Shown here in pieces: positions 1 to 11,121 of a DNA stretch of 64,000 bases (its first letter is position 1; each line of letters begins with the position of its first letter). Under the pieces are notes generated by a model, which was not told the origin of the DNA, did no database searches, and was given only the letters and a program-made list of their open reading frames with translations. The stretch covers positions 318,868,513 through 318,932,512 of the forward strand of contig CM051459.1 of NCBI GenBank assembly GCA_028095005.1, in the 5' to 3' direction. Origin of the DNA: Rhynchospora pubera. Its lineage: Eukaryota > Streptophyta > Magnoliopsida > Poales > Cyperaceae. Position numbers and translations under genes: made by a program.

Positions 1-199
1 GTCAATCTGACTCTCGAAGATTTTCGTCGATTTTCATTTCCCTTGATTCTCTGCCGATTCGGAGGAAGGAAATTTGCGACGGAAACTGGATCCCCTCGCG
101 AAGATTTTTACTTTCCGATTCCTCTTCCATTCAAACAGCCGATTTTTACGATTTCCCCTTCAGTTCGCTTTCCTTCCCATCCGTTGAGAATTAATTTGG
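1..199. other. Left edge, no gene identified
   Basis: The stretch is pyrimidine-rich in places and looks somewhat like a 5' leader or promoter remnant. The short open frame across it has no recognisable domain. It ends where the terminal inverted repeat around the pararetrovirus begins. I see nothing else in it. Confidence 0.4.
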
Positions 200-262
200 G
201 CACCACTCAAAAGTTATACTACACCATAAAATTTTTATGTTGACAAAAATATCCTTGATTTA
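200..262 (+). repeat. Left terminal inverted repeat of a putative Mutator-like element
   Basis: The outer end reads GGCACCACTCAAAAGTTATA, and the reverse complement of 7404-7469 begins with a close match. About 24 of the first 30 bases agree, and similarity continues patchily for about 60 bases. GAATTAATT lies just outside the left end and GAATCACTT just outside the right end. That is 7 of 9 matches with a one-base offset, compatible with an old 9-bp target duplication. The element class is inferred, since no transposase is visible between the repeats. Confidence 0.5.
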
Positions 263-571
263 ATAGATAGCTCTCAAATATGTACCCATATAGCCTATGT
301 TATTAGTTTATGGTCCCGTATTTTTTAGTAAAACCTCACCTCATCGTATTTTTCCGCGATCTTCCCCCTCTTTAGATATTGTACGGCAGGATAGTTTTTT
401 TGGTTAAACTAAAAATTCTAATACCATAAACTATTATCCTTAATTATTTCATTATTTATATTCTTAAATTTCAGATTATAAGCAGTTATAGTGATTGGTA
501 TAACTTCCCCTAATAGCCTTCCTAGAAAAATTGAATTTAGAAAGCCATAAGATTATTAAGAAACGAACCTT
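263..571. other. Non-coding filler between terminal repeat and viral sequence
   Basis: AT-rich sequence without an open frame worth calling. The left limit of the viral insert is not sharp. It lies somewhere left of the primer-binding site, because a viral ORF1 would be expected to follow that site and none is visible here. Confidence 0.4.
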
Positions 572-583
572 GCTCTGATACCA
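572..583 (-). other. tRNA-Met primer-binding site of the pararetrovirus
   Basis: The minus strand reads TGGTATCAGAGC, the 12-base complement of the initiator tRNA-Met 3' end used by Caulimoviridae and many copia elements to prime minus-strand DNA. It lies about 165 bases downstream of the TATA box in the same orientation, as expected for a pregenomic RNA leader. Confidence 0.85.
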
Positions 584-667
584 AAGTAAAGTGGAAGCTA
601 ACTGATCGACTTTGAAACTTCGGATTATAAATAATACTGGCTTCAAAGATTTAAAAAGAGTGGAGGA

Positions 668-755
668 TTTTATTGATAGAAGAATTACAAGAGAAGAAGT
701 AAGACTTCAGAGTTTTTCTGTGTGTCTTGCAACTTCTGAATGACACTCTTTTATA
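668..755 (-). promoter_or_regulatory. Pregenomic RNA promoter with TATA box and poly(A) signal
   Basis: On the minus strand a TATAAAAG box lies at 755-748, and an AATAAA signal follows at 673-668, about 75 bases downstream. In Caulimoviridae the pregenomic RNA starts about 30 bases after the TATA box and the poly(A) signal sits just inside the transcript, so that it is bypassed once and used on the second pass. A TGACG motif, similar to the as-1 activation element of caulimovirus promoters, lies about 60 bases upstream at about 807-812. The layout is seen in the sequence. That it is functional is inferred. Confidence 0.65.
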
Positions 756-1133
756 GAGACTCGAGTCTGGTATCTCAATAATGCATCGGGTGCTCATTGG
801 GCCCCATCGTCATGCAATTAATTGGATTACCACATACTTTTGTCTCCCACTCAAATAAAAAGATGCGCACTGACACACTTAGTGCGATCTGAAAATGGAA
901 TAAAGGAAAGCACTACCTCACTACCTCAGTGCTGTCCAAAAGCAAAATAAAGAAAAGCGCACTACTTCAATAATGCGTCTAAAGATGCACCAAGTGGCGC
1001 ACTAAAACACACCAGTACAATTATTACATACTGGCACCATTATAAAGATGCCTTTTAGAAAAGAAAAGATGCCCACTAATCCATGTGGTGGAGAACAAAC
1101 CAAACAAGTTGGCACCGAAAGTAAGCATACTAC

Positions 1134-1559
1134 CTAATAATAGACGCCCTGCTGGATCATTTGAAGCCTATTATGAGCTTCAATCATCTTTTCAATATTA
1201 TTGTTAACAGGCCCGAGAGCATCCCTTGCCCAATTATCCTTACTAGCATGTTGTTCAAGTCTGACCTTTTGCAAATTGCTCATGACTAGCAATTTTTCAA
1301 GCTCCGTAAGGGATTTTTGAATTTTGGCTTGGTGTAATTCCATGAGCCTTGTTTTCATTCCTCCTTCCATATTTAAAGTTGGCCTCGAAAACAATAAATC
1401 ACAAGTGATTGTCTCATAGTCTTCTATTTCTTCTGTTTGGCCACATGATGCTCCCCAGCGAACAGCATTGTTGAGCGCTATCCTGGAATCTGGCCTAAGA
1501 CTATTACGTGGGGATCCTTCATAGCTTCTAAAAATATGGGTTAAATATTCCAGCACCAT
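1134..1559 (-). CDS. Small ORF downstream of the viral polyprotein, ORF4-like position
   Basis: An open frame of 141 codons from ATG at 1559; an upstream ATG at 1655 would give 173 codons. I do not recognise the protein. The C-terminal two thirds is charged and probably helical or coiled-coil, with leucine-rich stretches such as SLTELEKLLVMSNLQKVRLE. It occupies the place of ORF4 in rice tungro bacilliform virus, where ORF4 is translated from a spliced RNA. A pyrimidine-rich tract ending in TTTTTGCAG (acceptor AG at 1565-1564) stands four bases ahead of the ATG at 1559, which fits such a splice. A short direct repeat containing TTTTCCGTAGATTAC at about 1607-1650 overlaps the longer start and makes it doubtful. 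No similarity to RTBV P4 could be tested. Confidence 0.5.
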   Translation of the reverse strand: MVLEYLTHIFRSYEGSPRNSLRPDSRIALNNAVRWGASCGQTEEIEDYETITCDLLFSRPTLNMEGGMKTRLMELHQAKIQKSLTELEKLLVMSNLQKVRLEQHASKDNWARDALGPVNNNIEKMIEAHNRLQMIQQGVYY

Positions 1560-1712
1560 TTTTCTGCAAAAATATAAACAAACTAAAACTATTAAACAAA
1601 AGACAGTTTTCCGTAGATTACTGCCAAAGATCAATGGTTTTCCGTAGATTACCATCAGACCTGAAAAAGAAACAAAAATAATTAAACATTTATTTAGATT
1701 TTTAAAGGGAAA

Positions 1713-2378
1713 TCAGAGTAAAGAGCTAATTTTTAAAATTAGCTCATTCATCTGCTTGTTTAGGCTGTCACTAAATCGGTCTGCTTCTTCGAATGCTCCT
1801 TCGAGATGTGTTAAGAATAGCTCTTGTTGTTCTTGTATTTCACTGGTAACAGCCAATTTTGTTGTTAATCGGGAGAGTGCATCTGCTAAGCTGTTTAGCT
1901 TACCATCTATGTGCTCAAAGTTAATCTGCACTCCTGTCCCTGTTACATAATCAACAAAGTTTATCCATCTAACCCTTGATGGTTTATTTTGGGCTGACTT
2001 ATTGAAAAAGGATATTATTGCTTGGCAGTCAGTCCTCAGCGTTATCTCCTGCTGATCAAGATAGTGGATTTCTAGTGCCTTCAATGTTTCCATGCAAGCG
2101 TGTATTTCTGCATCAATGGTTGACTTGATCACCGGAAATTTGCCGCTAGCATAGGCACAAATCTTTTCTATGGATCTGGGGTCATGCTTCTTTGGTTTCC
2201 ATTTACATATGCCACCACATCCTTCCATACATCCGTCTGTTTCAAGGATGATATAGCTCCCTGTTGGTGGAAGCTCTAAATCTGGCAGGTTTTGCACTTT
2301 TTCCTTGATTTTTCTGATTAATTCATAATCAGACGGTTTAAGGCGCTTATCTCCATGAGGGCTGGTTTTTGTGTACAA
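1713..2378 (-). pseudogene. Pararetroviral RNase H domain (C-terminal part of ORF3)
   Basis: Open segment of about 221 codons, in the same frame as the protease/RT segment and separated from it by an in-frame TGA at 2532-2534. The frame stays open between 2531 and 2379, so the sequence is a direct continuation of the RT. RNase H catalytic acidic residues are all visible: Asp in ETDGC (about residue 48), Glu in DAEIHA (91), Asp in RTDCQA (117) and Asp in LADALSRL (166). In the virus this domain degrades the RNA template during reverse transcription. It has no start codon of its own, so translation would need readthrough of the stop. It is a broken part of a polyprotein rather than a gene. Confidence 0.85.
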
Positions 2379-2531
2379 GGGACCTAGAAGAGTCCCAAGT
2401 TTTGGAATGTAACTCCTAGCGTAATTAAGTATACCTAACCATGCTCGGAGTCCGGCCTTTTCTTTCAGTTTCTCCTCATCAAAGGAGACAATCTTCTTTA
2501 TGACATGGGGTTGGAGTTTTACCTTACTCTT

Positions 2532-4511
2532 TCAAATGATTGCTCCAAGGAATTCAATTTCTCTGACTGCTATCTTCATCTTTGTTGGAGAGAGTACGAG
2601 GCCCCATTTTTCACAAATTTCTAGCATTTTTCTGAGGTGCTCGGCATGTTGTTGTTCATTCTCAGAAAATACTAGAATATCATCAATATACACCGCTATA
2701 AAATCTTCGGTACCAGCAAAACACTGATCCATCTTTCTTTGAAAAATAGCCGGTGCGTTCTTCAATCCAAATGGCATAACGAGCCATTCATATAGTCCAC
2801 CAGGCACCACAAAAGCAGTCCATTCAATTGACTCAGGTGCCATTGCCACCTGATGAAATCCACTCTTGAGGTCGAATTTCGAGTAGATCTTACTGTGACC
2901 GACCTTTTTAAGGATAGTATTGATGCCAGGGAGGCTATACCGATCCTTATGGGTATTATCGTTGAGCGACCTGTAGTTGAATACCATGCACTCTTTGCCT
3001 TTAATTTCCTTGCCAGTGACTGGGTCAATGGTGGTTCCAGAATTGACCATTATAGCCATGGTTCTGTGCCTGCTTTTACTAGGTCTAATTACTCCCAGTT
3101 GTAATAACGCCTTTGTATGTTTTTCGAATTGTTCTTTCATTTGAGGCGTCACATGCTTTAGAGGTTTATTCTGAATCTGGAGATCAGGATTTATGATGTC
3201 GAGAGAGCACGTCACCTGATTTTTCGACCAGTGTTTCAGGGGGTTTTCTCCAATGAATCCCTGTTCTTTTAGTCTGTTGAGTAGTGGTCTGAACTTCTCT
3301 TTAAACTGTTGTGACTCTTGCTCTTGGTGGTATGCTACGGCCTCTCTTACTTCAATGTATTCTAAACCCGTCAGGTCGAGCTCAGGAATTGCTGCTTGTA
3401 CCACCTCAGCATCCGTTGTGGTTGCAATTGTCGTGATATTTTTGTAAAAAGTCACGTTCTGGCCTTCGATTCGCAATCCACCTTGCATGGATCGGATAAA
3501 ATTGCACCCGATCAGCATCTGAACTCCCTCCTTATTCCCCATCGAAAAAGAATAGGTGAAGGGAATTCTGAACCTATTCGACTCAATCAGCATACTACCA
3601 TTTTTGAGTTTTAGACTGGCTATCTGAGTCGAGTTTACCCCATTTATTTGTATGGGATAGGCACTTGGCTCCAATGCCTCTTGTGGGATAATTTCTTGGT
3701 TGACACAGCAGACAGTTGCTCCAGTGTCAAGAATTGCTTGAACCTTGAATGGGTTGACTCCTGGAATTTCAAAGGTTATTTCCATGTTGTAGAGTCTGTT
3801 TAGGACTCTTTTGCCCCTTACAGGGTCCTGGACCACTGTATTAAATCGCTCAATTTCCTCAGTAGAGATAGTATTGGCAGAAGCTATTCGAAGAGCTCCT
3901 GTTGGATTTTTGGGTTCCATCTCTATTTCTTCATCTACCTCTTCGTCTTCGAACCGTAGTTTGGTTTTTCCTTTGTCTTTCTTCATTAATTCATCAAACT
4001 CGGCTTCGAGATCCTCTGTTCTGGCCTCAAACAGTTGTTGTTTGAGTTTTTCATTTTCCGCCAAGAGGTATTGAACATAAGACATCAGCTCATTGATTAG
4101 CTGATCCTTACTATCATAAGGTGCTATTGGCTGCACCTTAGTTCGTATTCGTCTGCCCAGCCTGAATCTTGAACACATAGGACATACTGTTAGGCGGCAG
4201 TTTTTACAGTATGCCCTTGTTGATTCAGTTGTCATTTCCTTGCACATGGAACATTTTTCATGTCCTGTTGGAACTGAATCATTGTCCTGCCAGTCATGAG
4301 GACAATCTCTTTGATCTTCAGGCAGTTGTATGTAACTTCGCCAGCTCAATTGTTCTGCCTGCATCATAAATGATTGCTCGCCAAATGGTAAATCATTGAT
4401 TACGGCTGAAGCAACATTTCCAACTTCTCCCTCAGATAATGAGCAAATTGCGTCACTATCAGGTTCATTTAGATCAACTGAGAGGACATCCCAGCTATCT
4501 GACAGCTCCAT
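2532..4511 (-). pseudogene. Pararetroviral protease and reverse transcriptase (middle of ORF3)
   Basis: Open segment of 659 codons in the frame of ORF3. A Cys-rich region follows the CCHC knuckle (residues about 70-113, with CPHDW, CSMC and CPMC pairs), as in badnavirus polyproteins. The aspartic protease active site is DTGA at about 262-265. The reverse transcriptase carries the palm motif YIDD at about 608-611 and FDLKSGFHQ upstream. The segment ends at an in-frame TGA just before the RT connection region. It is bounded upstream by a second in-frame TGA at 4542-4544. In intact relatives all this is one polyprotein cleaved by its own protease. The remaining sequence is otherwise open, so decay is modest. 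Confidence 0.88.
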
Positions 4512-4541
4512 ATTTTCAATAATGGCTGCCCTGGCAATGTT

Positions 4542-6791
4542 TCATGTTTTGCGGTTACAATCTCGCGCGAAATGTCCTTCTTCTCCACAAATGAAACACT
4601 TGCATTTGCGGACCTTGTCAGCATGTTTTCTCTTGAAAACACGCACATGAGATTCGTGGGGTTTGCCTTTGTAAGTTTTGGACTTGCGAAGTCCATACTT
4701 CTTTCTTTCTCCATAGTAGCCTGGTAATGGAATTTTGCTGCAAAAGGAGAGATCTTTCAAGCTCCTTTGGAGTGCAGCTTGTTTGCATCTTTCAGCCAGG
4801 TACTGGTATGAGAAATTTATTCTTGGCATAACTCCTATCGCTGCTCCAGGGTATTTGTCCAAAAATGTCTTTTCTAGTTCTTGCCCAATTAGAGGTGGCA
4901 TTTTTCTGAAGAATTTTTCCGAGAGTTCTGAGGAAATGTACATCCTCCCGGATTTTGCTGCAAGGATCTTGTAATCATTCATGTAATTGAACAGATCCTT
5001 AACATGGTTGCATGACAAGCGCTCAAGGTCTTGGTAAGCGCGTGTTTGTTCTTCAGTGGATCCTTGGTATGGATCCTCTAGCAGTATCATCCTTCGAATG
5101 CAGGAGATTACGTTTTGGGGATCATCTGCAACTGCTATTAATTCTTCATATTCATGGGGATACGCCATTCTCCATTGGATGAACATCTTTTTCTCTACAT
5201 CCCCTAGGAGATTTTCAATGAAAATCACCTTACTCTTGTTATCCGTCCAGTTGCGGTCATTAACCACATTGAGAGTAATTGATTCCCATCGAGAAATTAC
5301 ATCACCGTATTGCCCGATATCTTCTGGTAATATCAGAATTGCGCCTTTGTCACTTTGAGCATCTGGAAGGTTGAACCTCCCGCTATGCTGTTGTGCATAA
5401 CCTCCTTTGAGTCTGCCAACATGATCTCTGATTTCATGTATTGTTGGCATCGGTGTTTGCCTTGATGTGCTCGCCGGTAGATAGTTAACAGGACCCATTA
5501 CTGGTTCTATTGGTCTTCTCTGGGTAAGTGAACTCTCAGCTGTTGAAAAAGCTGATTCCATCATTTTTGTGAAAGCCTTCATCTTAGGATATTCTAGTTC
5601 TGTTTCTTCTGCCGCGTATGCAAAGTGCGACAGTTTGTCTTTATCACCTTCAGAGGCGAAAGGATTGAGCCATTCTTCCTCTGATTCTTCATCTTTATCC
5701 CAGATTGGACAATAATCTAGCATCGGTCCTTCTCTAGACAGGGATGCCAATAGTTGGATTGCTTTCAATTTTTCTTCAATTGAGGTTTCTGGTTCCTCAA
5801 TTGTAACCATCAAGGCCATTTCTCCTTCTAGTTCTTCTTCATCATTAGGCCCGACAACTGCTGGTTCTGCTGGTGCAGTTGCTGTATATCCACCAAATCT
5901 AATGGCTAGGGAGCCATCAGTTCTTGATCTGACCCTGATTGTCTGTGGGTGTTGCACCTCTGGAATTGCTGGTGGCCTGATTATCCATCGTTGACCTCTC
6001 AATTCTTCAGTTGATCTTGGTTGTCCCGGTATAGTCCTTATGCCTCTGCTTGCTAGGTGCTCTGTTACGCCTTGGACATTGTACCGGAAGTTTGTATGGC
6101 TGGTGTTTGATAACCTCCCTATTAAAGAGCGAGAGATTAAGAGGTTGCTTTCTCCACCTCGCCATGATTCATACCCATGAGTTTGTACAACCAATTGGAT
6201 GTGGTTATAAAAATCATGAATACTAACCATCATGTCAGGGACTGCGTATGCCAGCTGTGTGTTGTCTGTTAAGTCCATTTCCATAGAACTTATCAGTGAG
6301 GTATCATTACCCCATCTTGTGTCTCTTAAAACAACTAGAGCATTTACCCCTGCACTTCTCCTGTGCAGAGCGTACAGCCTGACCATTACAACACCTATAT
6401 GTAAGTGCTGTAATCCTTCTTCTACGAGCCTGTTGTAGCTTTCCTGGGAGATAAAGGGGATTTCCCTTTGATTTCCAACCACCAAAATTCTTTCATCGGA
6501 ATAATGTTGGTATACCCGATGATTTCTTTCGCTCCATCCGGCTTGGTATAGTGTTTCTGCCGGAACTTGTTGTGCTCTGCGAAACTGTGAGACGCTTAGT
6601 TCCGCATCAGGACTTAGTTGAGATTCTAGTGTCCTTCGATATTGCCTACGCCTTGGCAATCTTCTTTGTGCCTCATACCGTAATCGACTTCCGAGTCTGT
6701 AATCTCGAATTTGATCTTCAACAGTCGGTATTTGGTTTTCGTGGCCTGATACAGATGGTCTACCCACTGTTTCTGTTTGAGTACGACTCAT
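4542..6791 (-). pseudogene. Pararetroviral movement protein and coat protein (N-terminal part of ORF3)
   Basis: Open segment of 749 codons. Residues about 80-260 match the badnavirus movement protein, with HLHIGVVMVRLYALHRR, PDMMVSIHDFYNHI (about 185-198) and LIGRLSNTSHTNFRY. This class of protein opens plasmodesmata to move virus between cells. An acidic linker follows, then a coat-protein-like region at about 440-700 (RWESITLNVVNDRNW, IENLLGDVEKKMF). The segment ends in a CCHC zinc knuckle, CFICGEEGHFARDC. It stops at TGA 4542-4544, immediately after the knuckle, while the same frame continues open into the protease/RT segment. Its ATG overlaps the stop of the preceding ORF as ATGA, the arrangement that lets ribosomes reach ORF3 by leaky scanning. 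Confidence 0.88.
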
Positions 6792-7186
6792 TGTATCTTT
6801 TTCTTTTCTTCTTCGTATATTTTCTTTGGGTCTCGATATACGAAAAATTTGCCTGTTATTGTTGGTCGTTTTGAGGTTGTTGGTGGTCCGAGACTCAAGT
6901 TTTTGAGTTGATTTTGGATTTGTTCAAGGGCCTCAGATGTGTCAGACCCTTCAGGTGCTTTTGTCCTTCTGAGGTCTCTTATTTGATCCTTGCAATATTC
7001 AAGTTCTTCCTTGATTTTAACAAGCAGTTGAATGATTGTGTTGTTCTGCTTGATAATTGTTGAGGTGCCCTTTTGTGTTGCTTCGGATGGTTTGACAAAA
7101 CCAAGGGCCGTCTCTTCTAATGATTCTGTTGCTCGTAGGGCTTCTCTGTATACCGAACATTCAGCAGTGAGACGCCAGTCGCTCAT
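6788..7186 (-). CDS. Pararetroviral ORF2-like protein, 132 aa
   Basis: Short, charged protein with a probable coiled-coil centre (QNNTIIQLLVKIKEELEYCK, followed by DQIRDLRR) and a basic C-terminus. ORF2 proteins of badnaviruses and tungrovirus are similar in size and position and bind nucleic acid or virions. The stop overlaps the ORF3 start as ATGA. The frame is open over its whole length. Identification rests mainly on position, size and the overlap, since sequence conservation of ORF2 proteins is low. Upstream, between 7187 and the terminal repeat, no ORF1 is visible. Confidence 0.7.
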   Translation of the reverse strand: MSDWRLTAECSVYREALRATESLEETALGFVKPSEATQKGTSTIIKQNNTIIQLLVKIKEELEYCKDQIRDLRRTKAPEGSDTSEALEQIQNQLKNLSLGPPTTSKRPTITGKFFVYRDPKKIYEEEKKKIQ

Positions 7187-7403
7187 AAATAAAATTAAAA
7201 TTTTTATGAGATTTTAGAACTATTTAGAGGTCTATTCTTAATTTCTAAATGACTTTTATCTCAAATATTCTAGGTCGGCCTTTTAGGTTTCATTATACCA
7301 TTTATGAATATTTTGTTCTGAAACTTAAGTATAAACTATAATTGTTCATCTTGGTTTTTCTGGGGACAATTCTTTGGAGGTTCCTAATTTATTTTCATAT
7401 AAT
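7187..7403. other. Non-coding, between ORF2-like gene and right terminal repeat
   Basis: AT-rich sequence with no open frame of note. The right limit of the viral insert must fall in it, but I cannot place the exact junction. Confidence 0.4.
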
Positions 7404-7469
7404 GGGTGGAGGGTATTTTAGTATTTGAACACACTTTGATGGTGTGGTATCATTTTTCAGTGGTGTCTG
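7404..7469 (-). repeat. Right terminal inverted repeat of the putative Mutator-like element
   Basis: The reverse complement begins GACACCACTGAAAAATGATA and continues CCACACCAT, matching the left repeat at 200-262. The two repeats enclose about 7.1 kb that consists almost wholly of the endogenous pararetrovirus. Confidence 0.5.
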
Positions 7470-10400
7470 AATCACTTCCCCCATCCGTTCTCTCCGAAAA
7501 ACTTCAAATAGATGAAATTCTTCAAATTTTTTGGAGAACCTAAACAGCCCCAAAGATTGTTAATATTGCTATGTCATTGTCTTGGTAATCATGTATTTAT
7601 TAACATATTTTTTTTGTGTCCTATTATATATCTTTTTTAGGTTGTCTTATTGGTGGTGCTTATTATTTTGTATAAGGAATATTATTGAGGCATTAAAATT
7701 ATTGTAAGCAAAAAATTTTAAATTTTTATTAACTGCAAAATCGGTAACTTTGTTTCTAATATTTCCTTTGTATCTTTTGCAAATATAAAAGCAAACTGAA
7801 TTAGAGCATCAAACTTTGGACTTAGAAATGAAGTGATTTATTATAATTGTTCATCTAATTAAATGATTATCATAGGTAACAGAAACTAGCTTCACAAAAT
7901 AATACTTTGCTTCTGAATAAAAGTATATACGTACCGTAGTATAAATTTGATAGAATGGACCAACATACAACATCAGAATACTATAAACTCAAATAAGAAA
8001 TTGACCACCAAGGCTACATAAAATTAAAAGAATTAAACCCTTTAGTAAAGGCATGACCCTTCACTAGAGTAGATGCAAGGTCAAAAGACATTGATAAGAA
8101 GCTTAAAGACCTTTCACCTAATTCCCCATCAATATCTATCTACTAGCTATTTGCTTACTTTGCCAAGAAAAGGGCAGTGACAAATACGGCCATTGCTTTA
8201 CAAGAGACCTAGAGATGCACCAATTCTTATAATTACGGACATTTTGCATGTACAACCCTTCAAACTTTGAGGCAGACAACTGTATATAATCGTGTTGTGT
8301 GATAGGCCCAGGTGTATTTAATTCATATGCGTGTGTTTTGGTGCTCAAGTAGTCAAGTTTGAATCTAGTTGAGCCAACTGAGGGCTCGCTCGCTCGCTCT
8401 TTTGTGGGTTGGAAATAAAGTGTCATACACACTATTTAATTTGCTCCGCCGAATATTTACGGAAGTAAAATATTTCCAATAAACTTCGACTAAATTTTAA
8501 ATAATTAATTTAAAATCAATATTAATAGCATCATTATCTCATAAATTATAAATTTTTTAAGCATGATATAAACAAGCAAATTATATATTTTTTAACTAGG
8601 AGATCAACAACGTTTTTATACATCATATATAATATTTTTTTAAATTATAATATAAACATTAAAGCATATAAAAAATTTTTGATAAGAAAACTAAAAAAAA
8701 TTACATCCTCTCTTATATGCATGAACTTATATCCGCCACTGTCGCTACGCTAGCAAGAAATATAAAAGTTTGAAACCCATTTGATTTGCCATTATGTTAT
8801 TATATTTATTAAACTTTTTTATCATTAGATGGTGCGCGAAAAAGAAAAAAAAGGAAAAAGGGAAAAGGAAAACTGTACTTTAATTTGGAGTCTGTCAAGA
8901 ACTCAAGATGCTATGTTATTTGACTAAAAGCAATGTATAAATCATAAACGGATTCGGTTGGGAAGACATCAATATTCTTCTTAAAATTTATTAATTTTTA
9001 ATTCAAGATAACTTGACGGTCAATTAAAAAACAAATTTTGAATTAAGTTAAAGCGCCATATTATTCGACTAAATGCAATGTACATATCATAAAGCATTTA
9101 GTTGGGAAGGCATATCAGATCTTCTTCTTAATTTTGATTATTATCTTTAAGTTCTAGTAATAGCTACCATTTGGCGGTGATTAATAAAAGAAAAAGTCTA
9201 CTTTGGCAATACTTGGGGTGCTACCTTATTTGACTAGAAACAATGTATATATATATCATACATGACTATGGGTACGCGTATCAAATCTTGTCCATATGTG
9301 TACAGCAGGAAATGTGCTATGTGCTTGCCTTTTTTGACAATAAAATTAATAAGGGTTAAGTCCTATTTTCTGAATAATTGAATGGAAAACTTCTATTAAA
9401 AAAGGCAGAGCAAAAGAACCAAAACCAAAAAAAAAAACGCTCTGAATTTTTGAGTTGATCCTCAATTTTTATTAGTCAAATAGATGTTCAAAAAAAGGAG
9501 ACGTTCAACGACCCAAATAGAACGTCTTTTCAAAAATAGTATTTCTTTTCTTCATCAGAGAATATAAATAAAAGAAAAAAATGACATTCATCGAACTAAT
9601 TAATTATAAATAGATGTTTACCTGGATCCAAAATGACAAGCACAAGATAAATAGACTTTTTTTTTTCCTCAGTCGGTTGGGGGTATTTTTCACTAGATAG
9701 TATATAGCTCTATCTATGAAAATTTGATTTGTTCAATTACTCATCTCATATTTTTATCCATTTTTTTCAGGTCATCGTCAATACTCGATCTCAAATTTTA
9801 TTTCAAAAAAAGCTAGATCTAATTCCACTCAAAGAAGCACAAAAAGTTTCCTTGCAATTTGTACGAACTTTTGCAAGACGTGATTAATTAATTACATAGT
9901 CACAATCAAACTTGAATACGTGGCCACACTAGCTAATTCAGTCTATACTTTGAATCATTTTAAAAAGTTAATGCAGTAAATATTCGTTGGAATATGGAGT
10001 TAATTAATATACTTCTACTCAAGCAATACATGATTTTATAACCGTCGAAAATTGGATTATTTGACAGATTCAGTGAAGCATTTGGTCAACATGCTTTCTT
10101 TGTTCTCATGATCTTATCAATATATTCACAATATATACGCGCACAAAATTACACGTCATGTAAATGACCGAAGATATATCTTAATACTACATTGGACGCA
10201 TTTCGCTGGCATAGTGGCATCCACCACTCCATCTCAGCTATATATTTCCGAAAAAAGAAAACTTTTTTCCCTTTTTAGTATATATAGGGTCTTAATTCTG
10301 AAAATAAAATTAAGTTTAATAAAATATTGTTTAAATTTTAGGAAAAATGAATTGTTATTAATTATGAAATTTATTTGGTATTAAGTTACTGAAGAAATTT

Positions 10401-11118
10401 CAATATTATTACTTTAAATTTTTGGATCATCAAAGGATATATATATATAATATTATATGTGGTTCATCAAAAGTGTCAATTCTATGTTGGCAATAGAATT
10501 GACCCGGATTTGATGAGAGTCTAATCCTCTCTTGGAATAATGCAATCGACTCCACTAGACCTACGTCCGAAATATTCAATTTGTTGTATCTATTAACCTT
10601 GATTTCTTTATGTGTAATGTTGCATCCATAATTCTAAGCTAATTTTTACCAATTCAGATTTCTATGTTCAACTATATTGCACGTACGGTTAAGTACGGTT
10701 ATGAGCAATGTTTTGAAAACCATTAAGAAGCTTACATCCGTCAACAACCAAAATTCGGTGTATTTCGTAAAATTTTATTAGGTGGAGCGAAGTGGAAACT
10801 GGAAACAAGGTGGAACGAAGTCAAAGACAAAAGTAATTTTATTATGAATCCTCAAGAAACTGGAGGATGGTATAAAGTGTGGCTACTGCTGCGTAGCTTT
10901 CTGCTGTGTGAAGATACATCTGTGGAGAGTGACATTCTTGACTGTATTTATGAGTAGTATTCCACGGAAGTTTGTATAAAAAATAAATTTGATGATATAC
11001 AGACACAATCATCAATACAAAGTGTGAGGGTGATAGAGGATTGAAGCAAAAAAGGAGTTAAAAAGGGTCACTGTAACTCTTCTTTCTTATCTTCAAATTA
11101 AACTAATTCATTCTTACC
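7470..11118. other. Gene-free intergenic DNA
   Basis: AT-rich sequence with many short A or T runs and frequent stops on both strands. The open frame at 8136-8432 on the minus strand has no recognisable domain. A small hairpin (TGTCAATTCTA against TAGAATTGAC) lies near 10468-10502. I see no gene, RNA gene or complete transposon here. Confidence 0.6.
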
Positions 11119-11121
11119 TTT

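Larger units (their letters stand above)
572..7186 (-). mobile_element. Endogenous pararetrovirus (badnavirus/tungrovirus-like), degraded
   Basis: In minus-strand order this holds an ORF2-like gene, a long ORF3-type polyprotein frame (movement, coat, CCHC, protease, RT, RNase H), a short extra ORF, a promoter with TATA box, a poly(A) signal and a tRNA-Met primer site. This order and the protein motifs are those of Caulimoviridae. The ATGA overlap of ORF2 and ORF3 is typical of badnaviruses and rice tungro bacilliform virus. ORF1 is not found, so the copy is incomplete: in a circular viral genome ORF1 would lie between the primer site and ORF2, where this linear copy has its two ends. ORF3 is one frame of about 1,692 codons broken by two in-frame TGA codons. 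No integrase is expected or seen, so integration was presumably passive. The copy is old and cannot give an intact polyprotein as it stands. Confidence 0.88.

Noticed and set aside
8136..8432. 98-codon open frame on the minus strand
   Set aside because: No domain or codon pattern recognised, and it sits alone in gene-free DNA.
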